This document shows positions 22,301-28,539 of a stretch of 29,794 bases of DNA, piece by piece. The stretch spans positions 1-29,794 of the IMG/VR virus record IMGVR_UViG_3300025293_000024, one strand, 5' to 3'. The notes beneath the pieces are model-generated. The model worked only from the letters and a program-made list of their open reading frames with translations. It had not been told where the DNA came from and did no database searches. Origin of the DNA: a virus. Within the stretch, counting starts at the first letter, position 1. The number at the start of each line of letters is the position of its first letter. A program made the position numbers and the translations under genes.

Positions 22301-23911
22301 CGGCTCTTCTGCTGGCTTTTCGACCCCGAAGTGTTCCTTGTACCGTTGCCTCTGCCCCTCCAGCTGAGCCTCGGCCAGCGGGGCCACCCAGTTGTCTGCC
22401 ATCCACTTGCGGTGGTGCGCTTCTTTCGGATCCAACTCCTGCGGAGTCAGGTTGTCCCAGTCCACCTCTTCGGTATCCGCGTCCTTCGTCGGGAGGTCGT
22501 AGGTCTCCCCGATGATCGGGAGCGGAGAGGTTGCCAGGGGAGTCCCGTCCTTCTCCTCGGTGAGCGCACGGTAATTCCCTTCAATCTTGTTCCAGGCAGT
22601 CCGTGACGGGTTCTTGCCGAACTGCTCCATCTTCTCGATCGGAGCCTTCTTGAATGCCGTGATCGCACCAGGTGCCCTCATCCCCCCACCGACCAGCGAG
22701 AATGCGTAGAACTCAATCTCAATCTGCTCCCACGCCTTGGCTCTCTCCTTGGGATCATCACTGAACAGCCGGCCCGTGGTCCCGAAGTCGTCATCGATAC
22801 GGGAGAGACCTCTCGCAATATCAACCAGTCGCTCTTCCTCGATCTCCTCGAAGATACCGTGCCAGCCAACCTTGTTCTTCAGGGCAAGGAAGTGGGCCAT
22901 TCTCGACCTGGGATTCTTGATGAGCCACTTACTGGCCGCGGCCTCCATCATCTTCTTGATGCCGGCCTTCTTCGCGAGGTATCCAGTGACGTACTTCGCG
23001 CCTATTCCCCCGGACATCTCCGAGGCAAGCTCGAAGTAAGCACCCAGGGGCCCTTGCCACATCGCCTTTACAAACGCTTCCTCGTCCCCCTGCAATGCGT
23101 GATGCAAGGCCCGCTCACTGGTTTGCTCAGCGATCAACTGCGGGTTCAATGCGGTGAGGGCAGCAGATCCAGCGAGAAACCCTGCGCCCTTGATAGCAGC
23201 CCTCGGGAGTAGCTTACGCTTGGCAACACCCTTCACCTTTTCCTTCAGGAACCTCACACCCATCTTCCGCAGCTGGCCGAGCAGCATCTTCTGAGTGCCC
23301 TTGGACACTGCAGTGTATCCGCCGCCCGTGAGCCCGATCTCGACGAAGAACCCCGGCATCTGAGCCGCAAGTTCCATGACCCTATCCAGCTTGTTCAATT
23401 CCCCCTCGCGTTCAAGCTCGGCATAAAACTCACCGATCAGGCGGGCCCCATCCTCCGTTCGGAGCCCCTCAACTTCCCACTCGTAAGCGGCCATCGCGGT
23501 GTCCATGAGGCGGTTTCCGGTAATGAATCCGGAGAACGGCATCCCCTCGGCAACTCGCCGCCCTCTTCCGCCAAGACCAGTTTCACCGAACCAGTCCACC
23601 TCCTCGGTACGCGCCCTATTCTTGTTCTGCTCGACAAGATCTTTGAACTCATCCTCACCCAGCTTCCTGAACAGGCGAGTGGATTCAAGCTCCTTGCGGC
23701 CAGGGACATCCTCCATTAACGGCTTGGAGCGGTCGGCCCAATCTAGCCGTCCGGTATCCTCGGGAAAGAATTCTTCTGGCGGCAGGTCTCTAGCCACTGG
23801 TGGCGGTGGCGGTGGCGGTTCCTGTGCCTCCTCAAGAACCTCTTCCGCCTCGGCAAACGGATCGGGAGACGGCTGGAAGCCACTTAGCACTGCCCACTCT
23901 GGAGGACTCAT
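13373..23911 (-). CDS. 3512-aa polyvalent protein (ParB-like, ART-like, zincin and LPD38-like regions)
   Basis: One uninterrupted frame from ATG 23911 (AGGGG site) to TAA 13373. Residues about 130-420 are helix-rich with a hydrophobic, glycine-rich segment. About 560-1050 is Ala-, Pro- and Glu-rich linker with a KOW-like patch near 660-690. About 1185-1560 is a DdrB-like ParB domain (SHDATMNE near 1202, GNGRVMTLQ near 1280). About 1975-2170 is an ART-like domain of the polyvalent type (ENGEPLIVWHGS near 1989, GVYFTTDFAEA). Near 2327 is HEIGHAIE with GFAEF downstream, a zincin peptidase. About 2830-3330 resembles LPD38, with SPVEVDH near 3292. Such proteins (Iyer and Aravind's term) are thought to be packaged and injected with phage DNA and to counter host defences. 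Domains are called by eye; their activity is not shown. Linker regions differ in composition from the domains. Confidence 0.85.
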   Translation of the reverse strand: MSPPEWAVLSGFQPSPDPFAEAEEVLEEAQEPPPPPPPVARDLPPEEFFPEDTGRLDWADRSKPLMEDVPGRKELESTRLFRKLGEDEFKDLVEQNKNRARTEEVDWFGETGLGGRGRRVAEGMPFSGFITGNRLMDTAMAAYEWEVEGLRTEDGARLIGEFYAELEREGELNKLDRVMELAAQMPGFFVEIGLTGGGYTAVSKGTQKMLLGQLRKMGVRFLKEKVKGVAKRKLLPRAAIKGAGFLAGSAALTALNPQLIAEQTSERALHHALQGDEEAFVKAMWQGPLGAYFELASEMSGGIGAKYVTGYLAKKAGIKKMMEAAASKWLIKNPRSRMAHFLALKNKVGWHGIFEEIEEERLVDIARGLSRIDDDFGTTGRLFSDDPKERAKAWEQIEIEFYAFSLVGGGMRAPGAITAFKKAPIEKMEQFGKNPSRTAWNKIEGNYRALTEEKDGTPLATSPLPIIGETYDLPTKDADTEEVDWDNLTPQELDPKEAHHRKWMADNWVAPLAEAQLEGQRQRYKEHFGVEKPAEEPVEGPAVVEDEGVLADVEDVEETDPEMVRKLKESFATGPLGEAIAQQYPALAEQIGPVIDEVAAQQAYVDQDDLLEAVRERLQGVIEGGEQAEPVAEDPTTPAEEPAREWQVGDTVKSGPKKAVKTGEVVRVLDNGNLEVQLPGEAETTVIDGENKTLELVSPAAAEPEAPVAEDLLQPVLEAIDSSFDDMPPEETEGYDVEAAKAGLKGIAEKVHEEGDFDNPEDFASAVREAWKEAHPHAESARDFLRDLGLPVPGDAAAEAPVAATPEARIHRIRSRSRELFNQLFPAKGRISEVPGIKKKDIPKKPKKKGQPKIEEMTWEQRRAFWRTLWQHAEDRVLDSTSLPGETEPFTQTPEQFQQLFDSIRKHLPDSKIVFDHEDRARGISIQGSDPEIKVYQHAMDSVLEFAADEWEALADTLPEKPKKGRKKPAPAAAEEGGAAVNPLGWNVRSQGNYENVFWIISRPDPSPKADKHDFLQTGLPEELRRKKFKTKAKAEAALADFLSKPAAPAAAEGDLADQARQALEDLGYSPDEAAARVAQVMREAAPELLTLEEIIIFSPNVELPTDIRGDAILALRQQGLSEDAATEKVDELLAKKDYTDAGELVKDVYKREEAAPKQYTKREMVEGDTAEVLVQDGEKTRRIPATYAIVSLGDLTPSHDATMNELGGVSALRNRNYPDNLQPRHDYTEDPQSIGSAKVARHAEQKVPEYYINNVATPLDGPPTVTPEGLVINGNGRVMTLQVAYGEWYEQHLQDNAETYGLTEEQVSEMSRPVLVRVVDMHPESPEAKTFARLGNIGTAQAQSPAEIAASYASMIFDEDLTKLLDLESGDTIKALISGDKAKDFRKKLRGRMPASQRNEYFNKDGTLNEKGRELVRDMFVAHAFPVELINTLRQTEGVKDLLGNMIGVVPELLAIERSYPQYDTTAALIEAVEWIARHKDTAISRESVELRIGRDLFGELEPGSTWWISPQGRMMLDLLVGLREEGKGWKFPIKLRKKFKGLASTLKTEKGGMFAEDAGPIPETIGGALGVPVREGADFSVEHQPVAAKFAREDKAVADAQALQEAEEKDATVAPRLVESIRAYLEGNEELQDTIKEKFGLTDVAEEITNLKDDVTQLIKIGQEIVVKGPKDARAFFADVLPKEDMPAKGETTEEADSQGFTDEEIERQEEELTVQLMGIMDRIDEMDRQVEAAFKEGGEDLRQQTLNEASFRHRRARLEIWMTVLEFRWPGGLGSFGHPHFTMNLLLKNAQSRRNEPGYKSPVDVTSLGEEEISLLEMTPEEFQEIASDEVGNGELLTVLLGLEKYGVDHLDHILVEQPGNNEIDVLVVELHEDLMGTHFIWEAIEQQGVFVVFEETDNRKKAEEDALYFAFGAELEDMGVDLDEFAASGDLPPQQAAELATIIEAVDQERAEAAEEGLSPAEQAKVDKLLAWAEGRDDVVRDENGEPLIVWHGSQTYDPDTHGKLKAGALVRTGDPMMDTFGVYFTTDFAEATVWAGDYDRTTKTGVTPALIINERIRTFAHHDWIQFVVASAAKYNKFGVPVESKDAAGQLSEYANYPFDNIKNEKTRQKAKDLAKAISKYKFADPMPVEVWQGIDVEAFRQGEFLGKGVSTVKVIEGGKFDPGFGEVADADWYLAVHESGFTQASEVEPAPGAAEEEGLFGADPSPPRPRRPAAGEVIPEEGEPRLIDVARPPAELPAGAVPGVHDFWTHEDPRAGSGRPIAIWSIIRRLSKLPRLFGYKGVTDFPIQTGTMKSPGALGETYWQELMVKIRNADDMLTAFHEIGHAIEVLIFGTGLVEDPVSGKISRTSPWKSAAVGKEVVEELKQLGVDLWGEGKKPKGGLAREGFAEFIRLYLENRAEVQDKAPNALKWFETTVAGRPNGRKALKEMNRIAGMVTSARDQGLLNWARANLVVDPASLEVRYQEFKDMMRLAPNMLVRQFVDSLQPLELFEMQYEKTTGKKLARDKSPYMWGQALRLQHSAVVHQMVNDGMVNFARDLVKGGVSLAQMEKFVKPKDYEDFTIYLVARRSLKLIHNEKMTWDEDGNVTSREPDPLETPMTELQATKIIDKLEKMYPLPGSDRGRFGAGADIFYRWNDGVLQYVAEADPFFGAIVERIRRKEEERGDYAPLRRYMRTMNLALAQHGGPRVSYTDVFDALKGSKLISVVDPIQTAISNAERLILAAHNRKVVMSMISMAGGFSDKLGEPLGFGNLIFQEVRGKELKHAARIESTAKQVWADLKGKGLDPQITDKRGLPMELDEVDFENKMIEFYGLALTPKSGEPIIPVMDESGTVRWYKMEPAIYQAVQSMSADGLEFLRKNNWARWAVDIIGIMPRHTARLFRAGTVGFRASFGLVTNPLRDFQTLYLNTASSANGLTLFTNFVLSFGEEFVSAITGGRVRSKYSKLWLRLGGRMALPLAQDTDLVAQSARDVLLSKNIGKRVVRYVTDPARIPRHLWNDWKSFLSFWKDFLQFPESATRMAEIRTIAAEIGWKPGDTMTPEIAQHLILAGKQVTVDFTAAGDISRAYNQYVPFFNAAIQGPRAAIRAARRPVRMGKLAGVPTGPVHFATRGLQLAGLAIANWFRNKDEDWWIRLNAREKFLYMFYPTNILGEDVVVMIPMAHDSGQLFAGLAVAFLDAWYRREPDEVLKWAELQDYAFTIAESHSPVDIPWDFERMKVAPSSALGKGWQTVMELGMNRKSYFGTPVVSSAFLGPGGRDRIPREQQYNEYTTVAARWLANLAGMSPVEVDHAITSVAGPAARDYLMAGQSLDQLFTGKKLQSFSDVPILGRVFRRGGKAGSRTRPVNELYDVWEFVYTRHGDRVRSETPEENREYMLLGDATRAVSLLFHIRAMTKDETKRREISNKASELAESALENIDTMRLDRDPFRMESTMLEREEREMRMFRAYEQGNIAEGDKLRDKLYKQRKSAKSLLMRGFPDIEDATPAKRIESLYQRRRAAKIVYP

Positions 23912-23921
23912 CTACCGACCC

Positions 23922-26522
23922 CTACTTCTCTAACGGAAACTTCTTGAGGAATTCCTTGGCAATATCCCAGCTTCGACGCTCAGCACGAGACAACTCCCCT
24001 CTTGATGCTTTGATCAGCATCGCGGCACTCAACTCCTCGGCCACTTCACGCATCTCCCTGACTTTCTTGACGCGGGCCTTTTTCGGCGTGCTGCCTGTGT
24101 CGAACCGTTTTTCCCAAGTTCCCAATTTGCGAGCGCGGGGATCCAGCGTGGCTTCAAAGGCTTTCTGAGCCTTCTCTTGCTGTAGTTGCTCATGCGACTT
24201 GTGCCTGTCGTCTATGGCTTTCTGGGTCACCACGACAAAACCGGGGTCACTTCTGCGAACACCCTTCTCGATTTCAGGAGGCGTAATCAGCACGTCCCCA
24301 GCCTGCACCTGCCGGCTTTCCACGAGACGAATGAACTCCTCCTTGGTGGGCGAGGGGATGTGACCAGGGTGAACTGGCCCGTTTGGATCTGCCTTCCTGC
24401 TCCACTTGACGGACGCCTCGATCACGCCCGCGACCATCTCCCGGCGTTTGCCAATGAAGCCTTCAGCTTCCTTTGCCCGTGTCCCTGCTGCCATAGCCCG
24501 ATCTATCTGCGCCTTCGTTGGACCTTGCCCCGGGCTCGTGCCCCTTGCGGCATCAAGTCTCGCTCCCGTTTCTGACCTGTAGGCATCCGCTTCTGCTTTA
24601 CTCTCCAGGACAGAATAGATGCCCTTCATCAATTCCCTGTTGTCTTTCAGCCTCGCCCCACCGTACTTGCCTCCAAACCGGATCCAATTGTTGATCTTCT
24701 CCACCTGTTCCGGGTCGTTAAGAATCTTGGCGATCCCTGCATGTACAGGAGACGTTGCTCCAAACTGCTCGCGATGTTCTACCGACAAGGCTCGCAACGC
24801 TTCCCCAGCTACCTGCGGTCCTGCAATCCTGCTTTGCTGGAGCCACGATGCCTTCCACGTCTTGACCTCGGGCATCGGCCTGGCCATCCCGGTCGGTTGA
24901 CCCGGACCCGGGGCGGGGGCTGGTTGACCTGGGGCCGGTGCTGGTCGACCCGGACCTGGTGGTCTGGGTCCGGGAGCGGGTGCTGGTTGCCCTGGGCCGG
25001 CTCCAGGTCCTGCCCCGGGTGCCCACTTGTAACCTGGCCGCAACTGCCCATCTTTGAATCTCTGGTGGTAGCGTTGCACTTCCTGCACCGCTTGCTGCGC
25101 GGGAACTCCATTGGCAACCCTCATCTGAACGTAGTCTTTGTTCGTTGCCCCGGAAGGCAGCGGGAATTCAAATGCTTTACCGTCTGCAACAGCACCGACA
25201 TACGGGGCATCCATGAATGCCTGCCTACGCTCTTCCTGTTCGCGGGTCTGGAACCCTCGCGGAGGAGTGACCGATGGCCGCGGCATCCATTCCGGATCGT
25301 AAAACGGCGGGAGCCCATGCCTGCGGAACATCCACTCTTCAGCATTCTGAGTAATCACGTCTTCCCGGGGAGCCTTGGGATACCTTGCAAGAGCAGCCGC
25401 TTTTTTTTGTTCTATACGGGCTATTGCCCTCTGCGCCTCCGCTTTCTGACCTGGCGTTGCACCCTCTTTGTCGAATTTGTTCTCCTCCACCCTCAATTCG
25501 GTTCGCAAATTGTTCAGTTCCTCATCAATCCTCGCCACCTCCTCGGGGTTTGGCTGGTGGATTTTCCGCTCATGCTCCTCTCGCTCCTTGATGCCATTGA
25601 GGAAATACTCCTTCTGCTTAACGGTCCAGTCTTCAGCAGGAGTGCCCGCTGGTGGCAGCAGCGGGGCCGCTGCGCCCCGGCCACCAGTGCCGGTTGCCGC
25701 CCCACCTCTTTGCAGCGTTGGTGCCCCTTTTTGCGACCAGTAGGAACCTGTCCACTTCCCGGTAATTGGGTCAATCTCCGGGGTCGTGTATGCCTCAACA
25801 GCACCTTTCGGACCCAGTTCCCTGACACCCAGCTTCATTGAGCGGATCTTACGCGCGTGATCGTTTACAGCCCTCTCGAACTCAGGATCCGGGGACTTGT
25901 ACGGACCTCCCGGACGCTCCTGAGTTAGACTCGGATTGTCCGGGTCCTCTAACAGCTGCTGAAACATCTCCTGCTCTTTCGTCACCCTCTTATTGCGTGC
26001 CGCAAATTCGCCTTCAACATCCGAATCGGACTTCCGTCGTGCCAAGTATGGATCGGTCGCGGCCATCGCCATTCCGGTGGCCCTTTGCGCGGACATGCCC
26101 GCGTCCACCCATCTCTTCAAGCCAGCTGGGTCTCCCGCATCGATCAACGCCTGGAACTGCTTTTGCGGGATCGTCCGAGACCCATCGGGCTGGAACTCCT
26201 GATGACCGCCTGGTCCAAAGATTGAATTAAAGGTCGGTATGAGGCCTTTCATCAAGTTCTGGTCTTGGACCAGCTTGTTGCCCTGCGCCATCTCGAACAT
26301 CGCCATCTGGTGATCGCGACCGGCCTGCTGCTGCGAGGCCTGGATGAACGGCTGAGCCAGACCCATCCCGCCGCTGATCCCAGACATCAGGTTCTGGAAG
26401 GCGTACTGCTTCTGCCGAGCCTCGAACTCGGTCTTCCACTTGTTGAACGCGCCCTCGCCGGCAATGCGGGACATGCCCAATACGGCAGCAGCTGACGGCT
26501 CATGCTTGACAACGATTGGCAT
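23922..26522 (-). CDS. Large helical virion-type protein with proline-glycine linker
   Basis: An 866-aa protein whose ATG overlaps the previous stop as TAATG. Residues 1-110 are helical and glutamine-rich (ARQKQYAFQNLMSGI and FIQASQQQAGRD). Residues about 500-547 are a striking run of Pro-Ala-Pro-Gly and Gly-Pro-Gly repeats, likely a flexible spacer. The rest is helical, lysine- and glutamate-rich, without a recognised motif. Its place between the 484-aa virion protein and the polyvalent protein suggests an internal or ejected virion protein. It stops ten bases before the polyvalent start. Function is by position only. Confidence 0.65.
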   Translation of the reverse strand: MPIVVKHEPSAAAVLGMSRIAGEGAFNKWKTEFEARQKQYAFQNLMSGISGGMGLAQPFIQASQQQAGRDHQMAMFEMAQGNKLVQDQNLMKGLIPTFNSIFGPGGHQEFQPDGSRTIPQKQFQALIDAGDPAGLKRWVDAGMSAQRATGMAMAATDPYLARRKSDSDVEGEFAARNKRVTKEQEMFQQLLEDPDNPSLTQERPGGPYKSPDPEFERAVNDHARKIRSMKLGVRELGPKGAVEAYTTPEIDPITGKWTGSYWSQKGAPTLQRGGAATGTGGRGAAAPLLPPAGTPAEDWTVKQKEYFLNGIKEREEHERKIHQPNPEEVARIDEELNNLRTELRVEENKFDKEGATPGQKAEAQRAIARIEQKKAAALARYPKAPREDVITQNAEEWMFRRHGLPPFYDPEWMPRPSVTPPRGFQTREQEERRQAFMDAPYVGAVADGKAFEFPLPSGATNKDYVQMRVANGVPAQQAVQEVQRYHQRFKDGQLRPGYKWAPGAGPGAGPGQPAPAPGPRPPGPGRPAPAPGQPAPAPGPGQPTGMARPMPEVKTWKASWLQQSRIAGPQVAGEALRALSVEHREQFGATSPVHAGIAKILNDPEQVEKINNWIRFGGKYGGARLKDNRELMKGIYSVLESKAEADAYRSETGARLDAARGTSPGQGPTKAQIDRAMAAGTRAKEAEGFIGKRREMVAGVIEASVKWSRKADPNGPVHPGHIPSPTKEEFIRLVESRQVQAGDVLITPPEIEKGVRRSDPGFVVVTQKAIDDRHKSHEQLQQEKAQKAFEATLDPRARKLGTWEKRFDTGSTPKKARVKKVREMREVAEELSAAMLIKASRGELSRAERRSWDIAKEFLKKFPLEK

Positions 26523-27976
26523 TAGACTAGCTCACCATTCCACCGGATGTAGGGATGCTCCTGCCCCAGGTAGTAGCACAGGCCTTCCCAGAACCGCTTC
26601 ACCGGACCAAAGATCCAACCAATTCGACCGCCAAACCCGAGCTTCTCGCCACGCTTCTTGATCTCATCCCGGTAGTGCCATCGGCCCCAGAGGAAGCAGG
26701 GCTGGATGAAGAACAGGAAGAAGAGCAGTTTCAGCAGCTTGCTCTTCCGCATCAGCGGGACGATCACCTCGCTCATCTTGTAGTAGCCACGAGCGTTCCG
26801 CTCGTTGATGTGCTCATCACGGTACTTCCGGACTACCCAGTCCATCGTCCCGTCACCATGCCGTCCCTCCATGAAGATCTGGCACACGCACCCACTAAGG
26901 AATCCCAGCCCGGCACCACCACCTGATCCAGCTGCCATCATTCCCATCCCGGCACCAAGTCCGAGGCCGGCCAGTCCCATACCCATCCCGCCACCGGATG
27001 ACGGCTGCTCCTGACCCGCACCGCCCTCGAAGGCACCGTACATGATCTGGGCCAACTCGTAAGTGCTCGGGTACTCGTCAACCCGTCCCTCCACGATGTT
27101 CATGTACTGGTTTGCCATTTGGTTCTGCAGCCCCAATCGCTGCATCTGCTGCTGCCCGTAGAATCGCCCAAGCTCCTGTGATGTCTGGGCACTGGCACCA
27201 CGCTGCAACGCGGACAAGGCAGTCGTGCCAGCCATACCCCTCTGCATTGCCTGGGAAAAGGCCCTCTCCTGCAGGGCCTCCCCGCCACGCAATATGTCAC
27301 CACGCTCAGCCTCACCCATCCCCTGCATCGTCAACATCTGGTTCTGCCAGTGCTCGGCCATCATCTCCTGCAACTGGGAGTACCGTGTCTCGTTCCACCA
27401 CTTCGCATACTGCTGCTCTTCTTGCGCCTGCTGCTCCAGTGCATCGGCTTTGCCCTTACCTTTATATCTTGCCTGAGCCTCTGGGCTCCACTTTCTCATC
27501 CATCCTTCTATGTCTTCTTCAAGAACGGCATCCCAGCCTTCTCGTTTTGTGTAGGTGATCTCTCCGGTTTCCGGGTCGGTCACCGCATCGTATTCGCGGA
27601 ACTCTCCCTCAGTAGCCCCGGGGATCGCCATTTTCCAATTCCGCCTGAGCGGGGCGTGTACCAGTCCAGCCTGCCTCTCGGCAAAGTTGCTGGCTCCAAT
27701 CTCGCCTGGGGCTTTGGCAATGGGCACGTTCCATGTGTACTGCTGCGGTACTTGTCGACCACCAGCACCAAGCCGTACCCCGGGCATGGTGATTGTGCGG
27801 TAGTCGTGCTCAGGTGTCGTCGGGGCCCCGAATCCAGGAGCGTAGTAACCTTCTCCTTGGAACCCCGCGATCGGGCGCGTTCCGCCCGTGATGATCTGGT
27901 ACGGGTACACTCCTTTTTTGAATTTGCTTGTCCCGTATGTCAACTCAACGTTGGGATCTTGCCATTCGTATGCCAT
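26522..27976 (-). CDS. Virion-associated protein with a glycine-rich membrane-active segment
   Basis: A 484-aa protein. Residues 1-150 are beta-rich, 160-320 are a glutamine- and methionine-rich helix bundle (QGMGEAERGDILRGG, ALQRGASAQTSQEL), and 326-362 are nearly all Gly, Met, Ala and Leu. A CVCQIFMEGRHGDGTMDWVVRKYRDEH-type domain follows (from about 364), a module I recall at the C-terminus of structural proteins in many podovirus-like phages. It contains a hydrophobic helix near 405-425 (LKLLFFLFFIQPCFLWG) and ends with HPYIRWNGELV. The glycine-rich part could insert into the host membrane during DNA delivery. ATG 27976 follows an AGGAG site. Role is inferred from neighbours. Confidence 0.7.
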   Translation of the reverse strand: MAYEWQDPNVELTYGTSKFKKGVYPYQIITGGTRPIAGFQGEGYYAPGFGAPTTPEHDYRTITMPGVRLGAGGRQVPQQYTWNVPIAKAPGEIGASNFAERQAGLVHAPLRRNWKMAIPGATEGEFREYDAVTDPETGEITYTKREGWDAVLEEDIEGWMRKWSPEAQARYKGKGKADALEQQAQEEQQYAKWWNETRYSQLQEMMAEHWQNQMLTMQGMGEAERGDILRGGEALQERAFSQAMQRGMAGTTALSALQRGASAQTSQELGRFYGQQQMQRLGLQNQMANQYMNIVEGRVDEYPSTYELAQIMYGAFEGGAGQEQPSSGGGMGMGLAGLGLGAGMGMMAAGSGGGAGLGFLSGCVCQIFMEGRHGDGTMDWVVRKYRDEHINERNARGYYKMSEVIVPLMRKSKLLKLLFFLFFIQPCFLWGRWHYRDEIKKRGEKLGFGGRIGWIFGPVKRFWEGLCYYLGQEHPYIRWNGELV

Positions 27977-27979
27977 GAC

Positions 27980-28291
27980 TTACTCCTGATCCTCGATGTC
28001 GACTGTGATCAAGTCCATCGCGGCCTCGGTTGCCTCTTGAGCAGCTGAAATAGCTGCTGCCTGGGCATCCTTGATGGAGTAGAGCCGCATGACCTCGCCA
28101 ACGTAATCGAATATCTTCCCGATTGTGAACTCTTCAATTGACTGGGGATTGGGCACGTTATTGCCATCCTCCAGGATCTCTTCTTCATACCCGTACGCAT
28201 CCCCGAAGGCCAGGGGAGCCAGATCGTCCATCTCGTCAGGGTAGGTGACGGTGGCCGTCTTTCCCCACGCCTCAAGTGTTATCTCGCCCAT
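27980..28291 (-). CDS. Hypothetical acidic protein (103 aa)
   Basis: ATG 28291 has a GGAG site, and the TAA stop lies three bases from the next start. The N-terminal 35 residues are beta-like (EITLEAWGKTATVTYPDEM), the middle is acidic, and residues 65-95 are an alanine-rich helix (DAQAAAISAAQEATEAAMDL). No motif or membrane segment is seen. It is placed between the tail fibre and the virion proteins, so it may be a small structural or chaperone-type protein. Not recognised. Confidence 0.65.
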   Translation of the reverse strand: MGEITLEAWGKTATVTYPDEMDDLAPLAFGDAYGYEEEILEDGNNVPNPQSIEEFTIGKIFDYVGEVMRLYSIKDAQAAAISAAQEATEAAMDLITVDIEDQE

Positions 28292-28293
28292 GC

Positions 28294-28539
28294 CTAGCTC
28301 TCCACCACCTCGGAATCCGTTTCAATCCATGCCCTGATGTTGGTTTTGCTTTCGTAGATGTCGCTAACTGGATGAGGATCAGCAGGCCTGTACACCACTC
28401 TTGATGGCCCGGCTATCTCCACCTCGTTAGCCTTGAACAGGATCACACCGTCCTTCTCCACAACCAGCACAGGCTCTTCTTCACCCGTGTTGAAATTCTC
28501 AACCAGCCTGTCTCTGTCCACATGGATTGTTGTAGTCAT
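28294..28539 (-). CDS. Hypothetical small protein (81 aa)
   Basis: The ATG overlaps the tail fibre stop as TAATG, so it is probably translationally coupled to it. The protein is beta-rich (EEEPVLVVEKDGVILFKANEVEIAG is the core, residues 20-44) with a charged start and acidic end. Such small beta-domain proteins next to fibres occur in many phages, possibly as accessory or assembly factors. No family is recognised. Confidence 0.65.
   Translation of the reverse strand: MTTTIHVDRDRLVENFNTGEEEPVLVVEKDGVILFKANEVEIAGPSRVVYRPADPHPVSDIYESKTNIRAWIETDSEVVES

Noticed and set aside
13373-23911. The giant frame as an assembly fusion of several genes
   Set aside because: The frame has no internal stop, linkers and domains follow the known order of polyvalent proteins, and the ribosome site and stop fit the neighbours.
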